Shown: piece after piece, positions 8,934 to 16,651 of the stretch
Layout of the letters: the number at the start of each line of letters is the position of its first letter
Position numbering within the stretch: position 1 is the stretch's first letter
Source of the DNA: Gracilibacillus salitolerans
GTDB lineage: Bacteria > Bacillota > Bacilli > Bacillales > Amphibacillaceae
Length of the DNA stretch: 64,000 bases
Direction: 5' to 3'
NCBI RefSeq assembly: GCF_009650095.1
Contig: NZ_CP045915.1
Coordinates: 1,116,001-1,180,000, forward strand
The notes under the pieces: generated by a model
The model's input: only the letters and a program-made list of their open reading frames with translations
Database searches by the model: none
What the model was told of the DNA's origin: nothing
Program-made: the position numbers and the translations under genes

Positions 8934-9380
8934 TTGGACATATTGTATTTAGCTAGTATCACTATTATTGTTTTTTTGGTTTATAAAGCATTCAAAAGAT
9001 TTGTAAGAAGTGAAACTAAACAATCAATGGTAAAAGAATGGCATCATTTAGATCCGTTAAGTCAACGCTTCGATTCAAACGAACTTGATACGAGTTACGT
9101 TTATTTTATAAAAGAATCTGGCATGGATCATATTAAAATTGGAAAAGCAGATGATCCAGAACAACGCAAAAAAGAGCTAAGTACCGGTTCAGCGCATACC
9201 CATGAAATCGTTCACCTTATAAAAAGTAAAAAACCGTATAAAACAGAAAATCTGTTCCATTCTTACTTTCATGATAAACGATTTAAAGGGGAATGGTTTG
9301 ATTTAACGGAGAGCGAGCTAAGGTGGATTCAAAAAGAAAACTATCCAAGAGAGATTGAAGATTCGATAAAGGGGTATTAA
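8934..9380 (+). CDS. Membrane-anchored T5orf172 (GIY-YIG-like) domain protein
   Basis: A 148-residue protein with one N-terminal transmembrane helix (about residues 2-20) and a C-terminal T5orf172/MUG113-type domain, a relative of the GIY-YIG nuclease fold. The signature YVYFIKESGMDHIKIGKADD is followed by EQRKKELSTGS, then the conserved ENLFHSYFHDKRFKGEWFDL, matching the family's usual end. The gene starts at TTG 8934 behind GGAGGG, which lies inside the end of the upstream gene. Fusion of such a domain to a membrane anchor is odd for a nuclease acting on the chromosome; it might act on incoming DNA or be non-catalytic. Confidence 0.75.
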   Translation: MDILYLASITIIVFLVYKAFKRFVRSETKQSMVKEWHHLDPLSQRFDSNELDTSYVYFIKESGMDHIKIGKADDPEQRKKELSTGSAHTHEIVHLIKSKKPYKTENLFHSYFHDKRFKGEWFDLTESELRWIQKENYPREIEDSIKGY

Positions 9381-9806
9381 TTGCCCTATTTTTACCTCGG
9401 AAAATTAGCACCCTATCCTTCCATTATAAATAAACGACATTCTGCTTTTGTTCTCATTCACTCACCTTTAACTATAATGTAATTTGCACTAACCTAAACG
9501 AAACTTTTGCATGATATCGGTGTGAACAAGCCAGGGCTATGGGGGGCAGGCACTCCTAATTGATAATTAACCGATTATCCGCGGAAAGGATCTGATTCCT
9601 TATTAATAGTAGCCTTATTTGTAGGAACTATCATCTGTTCTGATCCCTATTCCTTTCATGAGTACTGTTTACTCACATGAGCATTGGCTAGAGGAAGGAT
9701 TGACAATCCAATATTTGGTGCCAGTCTTTTTGTAATAGTTAGTTTTACTACTTTTTGTGAATAGTATATAATGAGAAACCAAAGAAAAAATAGATAGGAA
9801 GTGCCT
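9381..9806. other. Gap with a REP-like motif and the rlmD promoter
   Basis: No gene is visible. A GGGGCAGGCACT motif at 9543-9554 matches the dispersed palindrome family found elsewhere in the window. A candidate promoter for the methyltransferase has its -10 TATAAT at 9767-9772 with a weak -35 (TTTACT, 9744-9749) at 17-base spacing. Confidence 0.55.
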
Positions 9807-11282
9807 ATGAATAAAAGCAAACAGAATGGACATAAACCGGGAAAAAAATCGAAAAAAAAGCATGAGAAAAAGAGCTCCGCACTGACAACTAAAAAGGGTA
9901 ACAAATCCCAAGGCAAGCCTTCGATTACAAAGAAGCGTCAAGGTAACAAGAAAACTATAACCGCAGAGGTGACCTGTACAGGCCTGACCAATGAGGGGAA
10001 AGGCATAGTCCAGTGGGATGGAAAGCAGCTAGAGGTAGAGCATCTATTGCCAGGTGAAACGGCTGAGATTACTTTGTCCACTAGTGGGCGATATGTTAAT
10101 ACGGAATTGAAGCGGGTAATCGCCTCGTCAAAAGACCGGATCAAGCCAGTATGTTCGTATTATTATGATTGCGGGGGATGTCAGCTGCAGCATATGAACG
10201 AGCAGGCGCAAAAGCGTTTCAAGCAGGAAACAATAGATGAATTGATGAAACCATTCGGTAAGCCAGAACCCATTTTAACAATGGATCATCCGTATGATTA
10301 CCGGAACAAGAGCCATACAACATTTGGTCTGAATAAGGAACGGCAGATTATTGGTGGGTTATACGCTCAGAATAGTCATCAGCTTATCTCGATGGATCGG
10401 TGTCTCATTCACGATCCGAAAGCGGATGAGATCTGGCAAACGATTAAGGACATGATGAAGTCCTTTAAAATGCAGCCATATAATGAAGACACTGGACGAG
10501 GTTTCCTGCGTCACGTACTGGTGAAGGTCGGCAAGGTCAGTGGTGAGATCATGGTGGTGCTGGTTGTAGCTTCACCTATTTTTAAAGGTAAGAATAATTT
10601 TGTAAAAGCTCTTAGGAAGGCGCACCCGGAGATTACCACCATCCTGATGAACGTAAATAACCGGGATACGAGCATGGTTCTAGGTGGTCAGGAGAAAGTG
10701 TTGTTCGGTAAAGGGACTATAACAGACACCCTGTGTGGAATGAAGTTTGATATTTCCGCGAAATCCTTCTATCAGATTAATCCGGTCCAGACGGAAAAGT
10801 TATATGCAAAAGCCATTGAAATGGCCCAGTTGACTGGAAGTGAAACCGTAATTGATGCGTACTGTGGGATCGGTACAATTGGTCTGATTGCTAGTCAAAA
10901 GGCTGGCAAAGTCATTGGAGTAGAGTTGAATAAGGATGCTGTTCGAGACGCAATCCGCAATTCAAAGCGCAACGGCGTGAAAAATGCCCGTTTCTATCAA
11001 GGCGATTCCGGGGAATTCATGATGGAGATGGCAGCACGTGGTGAGAAAGCGGATGTAGTAATTATGGATCCACCACGAAGCGGGAGTGATGAAGCGTTCT
11101 TGTCTAGTGTCGTTAAGCTTAAGCCAGAACGTATAGTTTATGTGTCCTGCAATCCGGTGACGCAGGTGCGGGATATGAGATATTTAGTACAGAACGGATA
11201 TAAGGTAAAAGGGATGCAGCCAGTGGATATGTTTCCACAGACGGTGCATGTAGAAAACGTAGCGGAGATAGTGTTGAAATAG
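9807..11282 (+). CDS. rlmD: 23S rRNA (uracil-C5)-methyltransferase, RlmD/RlmCD type
   Basis: A SAM-dependent RNA m5U methyltransferase of the TrmA/RlmCD family acting on 23S rRNA. After a roughly 40-residue Lys-rich N-terminal extension come a TRAM domain, the Fe-S cysteine cluster (CSYYYDCGGCQLQH), a central domain, and the C-terminal Rossmann methyltransferase with DAYCGIGTIGL, the IMDPPRSG motif and the catalytic cysteine in YVSCNP. The ATG at 9807 with AGGAAG five bases upstream is preferred over the in-frame GTG at 9801. It is monocistronic with a terminator at 11339. A nearly identical copy of its last ~35 bases recurs at 12759, suggesting a lost duplicate. Bacillaceae carry two paralogues of this enzyme, so the exact target uridine is uncertain. 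Confidence 0.93.
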   Translation: MNKSKQNGHKPGKKSKKKHEKKSSALTTKKGNKSQGKPSITKKRQGNKKTITAEVTCTGLTNEGKGIVQWDGKQLEVEHLLPGETAEITLSTSGRYVNTELKRVIASSKDRIKPVCSYYYDCGGCQLQHMNEQAQKRFKQETIDELMKPFGKPEPILTMDHPYDYRNKSHTTFGLNKERQIIGGLYAQNSHQLISMDRCLIHDPKADEIWQTIKDMMKSFKMQPYNEDTGRGFLRHVLVKVGKVSGEIMVVLVVASPIFKGKNNFVKALRKAHPEITTILMNVNNRDTSMVLGGQEKVLFGKGTITDTLCGMKFDISAKSFYQINPVQTEKLYAKAIEMAQLTGSETVIDAYCGIGTIGLIASQKAGKVIGVELNKDAVRDAIRNSKRNGVKNARFYQGDSGEFMMEMAARGEKADVVIMDPPRSGSDEAFLSSVVKLKPERIVYVSCNPVTQVRDMRYLVQNGYKVKGMQPVDMFPQTVHVENVAEIVLK

Positions 11283-11338
11283 CTTGATATCATAAGTTTA
11301 GTGGTCTTAATTATAGATAGAAGTGTGTGTTTTATGTT

Positions 11339-11368
11339 CCCTCGGACTATTAGTTCGGGGGATTTTTT
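11339..11368 (+). terminator. Terminator of the rRNA methyltransferase gene
   Basis: CCCTCGGAC pairs with GTTCGGGGG (9 bp including two G-U pairs) around a 5-base loop, followed by A and six T residues. It lies 57 bases after the stop codon. Confidence 0.8.
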
Positions 11369-11499
11369 GACCCCTAGTGTCTTACTCTTAAATGAAAAAG
11401 CAAATGCTAGAGGTCTTTCTTATGGAAATACGAGTTATATTATAACTTTTTAAAATTAACATAAAGACCATGATTTCTTTCATATTGGTCCTTTCCATT

Positions 11500-11940
11500 T
11501 CACCTATGCAAAAATTTAGTTTGTAAAATTTGGATTGCCTCTTCTATTTCTTTTAGTTCGGGCTCTGTCAAATTGTTAATTCGCTCTTGAAATTTTAATT
11601 CAAGCTGTCGAAACACTTTATTCATTAGCGCCGTTCCATTCTCTGTAAGACGAATGTCAAACTTGCGACGATCATTCGGATCAATAATTTTTTCGCATAG
11701 TTGGCTTTGAATTAATTTTTTTAACTCACGGCTAGAATTAGGTAAAGATAAATGCAAGCATTCACTGATTTCACTAAGAGTTACAGGTTGGCTAACTGTA
11801 ATGAACTCTAATATTTTGTATTGAACGGTAGTTATGTTTTCAATTTTGATTTCTTTTGTCATATCGTTTGTCACTTGATGTACGGATGCAGTAAATCGAA
11901 CAAACTGTTGGAAAAGATTACCTCTGTCCATATAAATCAC
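11500..11940 (-). CDS. MarR-family transcriptional regulator
   Basis: A 146-residue MarR/SlyA-type winged-helix dimer. The recognition-helix region LSEISECLHLSLPNSSRELKK and the wing motif CEKIIDPNDRRKFDIRLTENG are clear. It is transcribed away from a flavodoxin-like quinone reductase gene across a 111-base region with two related palindromes (11979-11992 and 12019-12034), an arrangement typical of a repressor controlling its neighbour and itself in response to quinones, phenolics or oxidants. The ligand is inferred from family behaviour. Confidence 0.9.
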   Translation of the reverse strand: MIYMDRGNLFQQFVRFTASVHQVTNDMTKEIKIENITTVQYKILEFITVSQPVTLSEISECLHLSLPNSSRELKKLIQSQLCEKIIDPNDRRKFDIRLTENGTALMNKVFRQLELKFQERINNLTEPELKEIEEAIQILQTKFLHR

Positions 11941-11978
11941 CTCATTTACAAATTATCAAATATATTATCAAAAAACAA

Positions 11979-12034
11979 TTGTCAATTGACAACTAAATTG
12001 GGTGAGTGTTAGTATTTAGTTATCAAATGATAAC
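11979..12034. promoter_or_regulatory. Paired palindromic operators, probable MarR sites
   Basis: TTGTCAATTGACAA (11979-11992) is a perfect 14-base palindrome; GTTATCA-AA-TGATAAC (12019-12034) has 7-base arms. Both fit a TTRTCAAWTGAYAA pattern and lie in the divergent region between the MarR gene and the reductase, the second just before the reductase ribosome binding site. Binding is inferred. Confidence 0.7.
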
Positions 12035-12051
12035 AAATGAGGTGTTTAATA

Positions 12052-12630
12052 GTGAACGTTTTAATTGTTTTTACCCATCCAAATCATCAAAGCTTGAGCT
12101 ATGCATTTTTACAAGGGGTACTTCGAGGGTGTGAGGAAAACCATGTTATACAAAATGTTCAAGTTTTGGATTTATATGGTGAAAATTTTGATCCGGTCCT
12201 TCAATTTGGGGAGAAAAAGAAGAGAAGAGATATGTATAAAGATCCAGAATTAGAAAAATATCGGGATCAACTATCGTGGGCTGAAAAGATTATTTTTATC
12301 TACCCTATATGGTGGGGAAGACCTCCTGCTATGTTAATGGGTTATATTGATAAAATGTTTGCTTCAGGATTTGCCTACAAGGATAATGGTAAGTTGTTGC
12401 CAGACGGTTTGTTGAAGGGGAAATCAGTCGTATGTATTTCTGTAATGAAAGGTCCAACCTTTTATCCAATGTTTTGGCTAAATAATACTCATAAAGTTTT
12501 AATGCGTAAAGCATTATTTCAATACGTAGGCATTAAAAAGGTAAAGTTTTTTGAGTTTGGGAATATGGAAAATTCAAAGGGTAAACATCAGAATAAAATA
12601 AAAAAAGTATATAAATATTTCAAAAATTGA
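12052..12630 (+). CDS. NAD(P)H-dependent quinone oxidoreductase, flavodoxin-like fold
   Basis: A 192-residue FMN or FAD quinone reductase of the NQO/KefF/YwrO type. The N-terminal VLIVFTHPNHQSLSYAF binds the flavin phosphate and the YPIWWGRPPAMLMGYIDKMF segment is the family hallmark, followed by GFAYK and a GLLKGKS block. GTG 12052 is chosen because GAGGTG at 12038-12043 is correctly spaced, whereas the upstream in-frame ATG at 12037 overlaps that site. Divergence from a MarR regulator suggests quinone- or electrophile-induced expression. The C-terminus ends in a short basic tail. Confidence 0.88.
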   Translation: MNVLIVFTHPNHQSLSYAFLQGVLRGCEENHVIQNVQVLDLYGENFDPVLQFGEKKKRRDMYKDPELEKYRDQLSWAEKIIFIYPIWWGRPPAMLMGYIDKMFASGFAYKDNGKLLPDGLLKGKSVVCISVMKGPTFYPMFWLNNTHKVLMRKALFQYVGIKKVKFFEFGNMENSKGKHQNKIKKVYKYFKN

Positions 12631-13522
12631 ATAAACATAGCTTAACATCATAAAATCATCTGCTAGTTGTCTAGAGGAAAAAGAGGAAATATTAGTGATT
12701 GTAGAGACTGCTCGCAAAAATAATATTTATAGATAACAGTATCATCTTACTACCAAGCCACATGTAGAAAACGTAGCGGAGATAATGTTGAAGAGATAAG
12801 CAGGGACTTGACAGGTTCCTGCTTTTTTAAGTATAAGCAAAATTTTGATCGAAATTCTCTGATTCGGTTAAATATTTGACGTCGATCCCTGATCAACAAT
12901 ATATCGATGCAGATCATAAGCAGCTGAAATATTGGTCCAAACATTTATACGATTTCCACCTGTTAGAAGGATGATGTATTTTTCTTTTGCTTTTGAAGAT
13001 TTGAACGGATTTTCATTCTCTATTTACTACTTTTTGTTCAAGTTTATATTTGGAGTTAAATAAAAGTTGAATAATGAATAATCGGTAAACCATATCTTAA
13101 CTGGAAATATATTGTCATTCGCTCCACCTTAATTCCCCCAAAAAGGTAGTATAATAGAATCATCTTATATATTAAAAAATGGGTGGCAAATGATGAAGTA
13201 ATAAATGACAAGAGAAATCTTATATTGCATAGTAGACGAAGTAAACGTATACTGCGAAGCAACAATTATCATTATTGTGTAAAATAAGGGAACAACTACT
13301 TGTTAATTTTTGGTATAATTTTAGTGTGAAGATTGATTATGTTGTGAAGTTATTCACTTAAACGGGCAGATTTTTTCAATAAGAAATCACAAAAGGAATG
13401 AGCATTTACTGTGAAATAAGATTTGACGTATTAATGTCTAATAAAAAAGTAATGCAAAAAATTGAGATGATGCACATTAGTATTATTACACAACAAAAAT
13501 AAAAATATATGGAGGTATAGTT
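12631..13522. other. Gene-poor gap with coding debris
   Basis: An 890-base stretch without an intact gene. It contains a short open piece ending near 12740 (EEKEEILVIVETARKNNIYR), the duplicated tail of an rlmD-like gene with a terminator (12757-12830), and an open piece at about 12888-12974 ending in HLYDFHLLEG. None has a start codon with a ribosome binding site. It looks like a site of repeated insertion and decay. The last 250 bases are very AT-rich and should hold the promoter of the small membrane protein gene, including a TATAAT at 13313. Confidence 0.6.
12757..12833 (+). pseudogene. Remnant of a second rlmD-type gene: 3' end plus terminator
   Basis: Bases from about 12759 (CATGTAGAAAACGTAGCGGA, then GATAATGTTGAA) match the last codons of the rRNA methyltransferase gene at 11246-11280 with one substitution, and translate to the same HVENVAEI ending. 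A terminator-like hairpin (GCAGGGAC with GGTTCCTGC, then six T) follows. It is best explained as the surviving tail of a duplicated or recombined copy. Confidence 0.7.
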
Positions 13523-13807
13523 ATGTGGGTAATATTAGGGGTTATTGCTATAGTAGCAACTTTTATAAATCTTTATATGTATAAAGCAGGAAAGGATTAT
13601 AAGCTTGCTATGGCGATGGGATTATCATTTACAGCATTAACACTTTGTGCAGAATACAGTCTTGTATCTCGGTGGGTAAAAGTGGAAGATTGGGCAGCTT
13701 TATCGGATGTAGTTCCTGGTATGGAAAGGGCATTATGGTTTTTGGCAATTGTTTCTATCTTACTAAATATAGCACCTATACTTTTAGAACTAAAAGGTAA
13801 GAAATAA
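13523..13807 (+). CDS. Small membrane protein of unknown function
   Basis: A 94-residue protein with three hydrophobic segments (about residues 2-20, 29-48 and 70-89) joined by short loops, so a small multi-span membrane protein. It has a clear ribosome binding site (GGAGG) 7 bases before ATG 13523. I recognise no domain. It stands alone, followed by a 197-base gap and the insertion sequence. Confidence 0.75.
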   Translation: MWVILGVIAIVATFINLYMYKAGKDYKLAMAMGLSFTALTLCAEYSLVSRWVKVEDWAALSDVVPGMERALWFLAIVSILLNIAPILLELKGKK

Positions 13808-14004
13808 TTACTTATTGTCACATCATTTATATAATATGCAATTAATGTGTAAGTCTTTATGTATAACTAAACCAGCTAATAGTTTGTCAATATTTTTCAA
13901 TAAAAAAATTAAAATACCCATGATATACTAAAAAAGAACATGCTAAATAACCTTCCTATTAGTTGTAATTGGAAGGATTTGTTGTATTTAGTTAGATATA
14001 GTTT

Positions 14005-15243
14005 CTAAGCTATATCTTGGAAAGTAGTTCTGCTTTTTAGTAAAGCGTAAATCCAATGTAAGAGCTTGTTAACACATGCAATAACTGCTACTCTAAAGGG
14101 TTTTCCTTCTTCACGTTTTTTATCGTAAAACTCTCTTAATCTTTTATTGCGTGCCATGATATCATCTGTTGTCTTCTTTTTACGAGAATCTCGAATACCA
14201 CTTTGGACCGCCATATATAAGGCATGGCGAAGTCTATTGGATCCTCGTTTAGTAATTCGATTAACGGATGCCGTAAACTTACCAGAGGAATAAACACTTG
14301 GATCTACTCCAGCAAATGCAACGAGCTTTTTGGCATCATTGAACCTATCTATCTCTCCAACTTCAGAAATAATCGTGCCGGCGATTTTTTCTCCGATACC
14401 AGGGATAGACTGGAGTATATGATATTCTTCAATTTCATTAGCGAGGGCATCTATTTCAGTCGCAATTTTCGATAGATGCTCTTGGTATTGAAGAACAATC
14501 GTCACCAACACCTCAAGATTAAAGATATGACTCTCGTATAAGTTTTTCTTAAATGGATTACGAAGAGCTGCATCTCTTAGTTTCTGTGCTTTTTCTATTG
14601 CCCAGAGGTCGGAACGACTCTTACATAACGCACCAATCCTGTCTGCTAATTCTCTTTCACTCATCTTCAAAACTGCCTCAGATGTTGGGAATTCAAGTAA
14701 AGTAAGCAACGAAACCTTAGAATATAAACTACCAAATACACCTCTATATTCTGGAAATACCTGATCCATCAAAGAGTGCAGCTGCAACTTAGTTTTTGCG
14801 GATATTTCTGCAATGCTTTCCTGTTGTCTAGTAAGATTGCGAAGGTTTAATAGCTGAATGCCTCGCTTTTTATAAGGTTCTAATTCTTCTTTATAAAACA
14901 GCTCACAAAGGTGATAGGCATCCACAGCATCTGTTTTAACCTTACGCAGACTTGAACTTTTGGCACGATGTGAAATGAGAGGATTTACTATAATATAAAC
15001 ATACTGTTGTTCCTCCAAAAATTGAATAACGGGAGTATGATAGTGACCAGTTGACTCTAGAACTACCGAAGGTGGATTGCCATTAGCTGCGTCTTCAACT
15101 TCTTCAAGAAATTCTAGTAAGTTACCTAGTCCATTAAGATCATGCTTAATACTAAAGCTTTTACGATATGGTTTACCTTTATCTAAAAAAGCTTGGAGCT
15201 GACTTTCCCCTTTTGAAACATCCAGACCAACGACTGGATTCAT
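14005..15243 (-). CDS. IS110-family DEDD transposase
   Basis: A 412-residue RNA-guided recombinase of the IS110 family. The N-terminal RuvC-like DEDD domain has Asp8 (VGLDVSKGES), Glu63 (VVLESTGHY), Asp105 and Asp108 (KTDAVDAYHL). The C-terminal Transposase_20 domain has the IPGIGEKIAGTIISEVG helix-hairpin motif and AFAGVDPSVYSSGKF with the serine-rich active segment. The open frame runs 37 codons further upstream, but ATG 15243 has a perfect AGGAGGAG site and gives the family N-terminus; the extra region is the non-coding leader. The frame is intact, so the element may be active. Confidence 0.95.
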   Translation of the reverse strand: MNPVVGLDVSKGESQLQAFLDKGKPYRKSFSIKHDLNGLGNLLEFLEEVEDAANGNPPSVVLESTGHYHTPVIQFLEEQQYVYIIVNPLISHRAKSSSLRKVKTDAVDAYHLCELFYKEELEPYKKRGIQLLNLRNLTRQQESIAEISAKTKLQLHSLMDQVFPEYRGVFGSLYSKVSLLTLLEFPTSEAVLKMSERELADRIGALCKSRSDLWAIEKAQKLRDAALRNPFKKNLYESHIFNLEVLVTIVLQYQEHLSKIATEIDALANEIEEYHILQSIPGIGEKIAGTIISEVGEIDRFNDAKKLVAFAGVDPSVYSSGKFTASVNRITKRGSNRLRHALYMAVQSGIRDSRKKKTTDDIMARNKRLREFYDKKREEGKPFRVAVIACVNKLLHWIYALLKSRTTFQDIA

Positions 15244-15264
15244 AGAATATCTCCTCCTAGAATA

Positions 15265-15427
15265 ATAAATTAGTCGGTATCCCCTAAAGGCTTCTTGTAA
15301 TGTCATAGGTTCGCTTGTTAAACGGGATCTATTGTCCCAACCAGCCTGAAACATGTTTATACAAGTAGGGGGTGAACAGTTTAGCTAACGGGATCGAGTC
15401 CCACGGGTGCGACGTTCTACCCCGACT
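15265..15427 (-). ncRNA. Candidate bridge RNA (seekRNA) of the IS110 element
   Basis: Read on the minus strand, a promoter (-35 TTGACC at 15461-15456, 16-base spacer, -10 TATTAT at 15439-15434) precedes a highly structured leader. An outer stem pairs GGGGTAGAAC with GTTCACCCC, enclosing a hairpin GGGA-CTCGA-TCCC; a second module contains GGGA-CAATAGA-TCCC. Two loops behind a promoter, upstream of the transposase, is the known layout of IS110 bridge RNAs with target-binding and donor-binding loops. The ends and loop assignment are inferred. Confidence 0.65.
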
Positions 15428-15433
15428 ACCGTT

Positions 15434-15461
15434 ATAATAAGACCATATAAAAAAAGGTCAA
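15434..15461 (-). promoter_or_regulatory. Promoter of the candidate bridge RNA
   Basis: TTGACC and TATTAT on the minus strand are separated by 16 bases, with transcription expected to begin near 15427 at the foot of the first stem. Confidence 0.6.
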
Positions 15462-15557
15462 CCAGAAAATAAAGGATACTCTTTAAATATCTGGCTAACC
15501 TTATATTACGAACGGGGGGCTTATTTGGAACAAGAAACGTAGACCTTATGCGTTAAA

Positions 15558-15600
15558 GGGGGCAGGCACCGTAAAAAGACAATTGTCCATATACGGTGCC
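15558..15600. repeat. REP-like palindrome GGGGGCAGGCACC
   Basis: GGCACCGTA (15565-15573) pairs with TACGGTGCC (15592-15600), preceded by a GGGGGCA leader, the same pattern as at 60981-61005. It lies between the insertion sequence and the 3' end of the convergent gene and could also act as that gene's terminator hairpin. Confidence 0.65.
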
Positions 15601-15620
15601 CTGATACCTTATCCCATTTG

Positions 15621-16151
15621 TTACTGGTGCAAGCTATATTGTAACAACAATGATATTTCTAGCGCTTGTAGCTGTCGTAATTGCTTGCCACGTTGCGTAT
15701 CTTCTTCGCCTTTGGACGTTACTTCTTCTACCTCATCGATAAAAAGGGAAGGATCCCATTGTTTCCATTCCTTTATTTTCGGGTAGATTTCTTTACCTTG
15801 TTCATACAACTCTTCGAAAATTGGGGAATCGCCAATCTTACTAAACCAATACTTTGAGTTGCCAAAGTCACCTTCTCGTCGGTGCATAATCCCGTGCCAA
15901 TAGCTGCCGATTGGTTCTGAAATATTTTGTGAAATCGCATGTGAAGCGTAGAGGTCGTCGTTCCATAGCAATAAGCCAGAACGAGTTGCAAGGGTAGTAA
16001 GTCTTGAAGGAGCAGTTTTTCCCGTGATTTCTTCCTCGGATAAATCATTAATCTCCTTTGATAATTCAGGCTTCCACGTTTCTTCTGGACAAAGAGGTGG
16101 AAGCGGATTCCTGTCTTCTAACGTTTGAACAATTGACGCAATTGTAGTCAT
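15621..16151 (-). CDS. Conserved hypothetical protein, 176 residues
   Basis: A soluble acidic protein without signal peptide or membrane span. Its central segment SYWHGIMHRREGDFGNSKYWF, rich in aromatic and charged residues, looks like a conserved core, and LLLWNDDLYASHAISQ precedes it; I recall this type of protein only as a family of unknown function and cannot name it. The start ATG 16151 has an AAGGTGGGG site. It is transcribed alone toward the insertion sequence. Confidence 0.75.
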   Translation of the reverse strand: MTTIASIVQTLEDRNPLPPLCPEETWKPELSKEINDLSEEEITGKTAPSRLTTLATRSGLLLWNDDLYASHAISQNISEPIGSYWHGIMHRREGDFGNSKYWFSKIGDSPIFEELYEQGKEIYPKIKEWKQWDPSLFIDEVEEVTSKGEEDTQRGKQLRQLQALEISLLLQYSLHQ

Positions 16152-16651
16152 AACAACCCCACCTTTTTATAGATTTGTATGAATTATATCAATACTATTT
16201 CAATTTTCCAACTAACTATATTGCTAGCAATGGTTTCGGGCAATACAAATAGTAACTTCATCCTATGGCTTTTAATAAAGCTTTATTAAATATAAGCGTG
16301 TAGTAAATAAAGAAATGATAGACGAAGTAAAAAAATTTTCTAGAGTGTTAAATCTCTGAAAACAGATCTTAATTTTCAAGATTTTGATACACAACTGATA
16401 ACTCTCTTGCTTCACGAGATACATACTCCGCTTGGCGGGAAATAATGACTTATCCCGCGTTAAGCGAGCAATATATCCTGTGATGCCTATTCATTATCCC
16501 GTTTACAGCATCACCTATCCCGTAAAGGAAGAAGTTTCAACTAATAAAACATTTAATAGGTATCATAGATATGTTTTAAAAAAAGCAATAGGGAAAGTGA
16601 ATTATCACGGTGCTAAACGTCTGTAAGACCCCCACTGATCATAGTCTCACT
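16152..16651. other. Gap with TATCCCGT-type short repeats
   Basis: No convincing gene. A 64-codon frame (16432-16626) has no ribosome binding site and its repetitive middle (YPVMPIHYPVYSITYPV) merely reflects four copies of a TATCCCGT/TATCCTGT unit between about 16450 and 16530 at 16- to 30-base spacing. The first 60 bases should hold the promoter of the minus-strand hypothetical gene. Confidence 0.5.

Larger units (their letters stand above)
13994..15545 (-). mobile_element. IS110-family insertion sequence
   Basis: The element consists of a DEDD transposase gene (14005-15243, minus strand) and a structured non-coding leader to its right. IS110 elements usually lack clear terminal inverted repeats and make little or no target duplication, so the ends cannot be fixed from one copy; I place them loosely around 13994 and between 15465 and 15545. 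A stem-loop (AGATATAG / CTATATCT, 13994-14017) overlaps the transposase stop codon. A REP-like palindrome lies immediately outside the right end at 15558-15600, consistent with the known habit of IS110 elements to target repeated palindromes. Confidence 0.8.

Noticed and set aside
15244-15354. 37-codon N-terminal extension of the IS110 transposase
   Set aside because: A perfect ribosome binding site precedes ATG 15243, the family N-terminus begins there, and the upstream bases form the structured leader RNA.
16432-16626. 64-codon open frame with a repetitive Tyr-Pro-Val middle
   Set aside because: It has no ribosome binding site, and the peptide repeat is explained by a short DNA repeat (TATCCCGT-like) in a non-coding gap.
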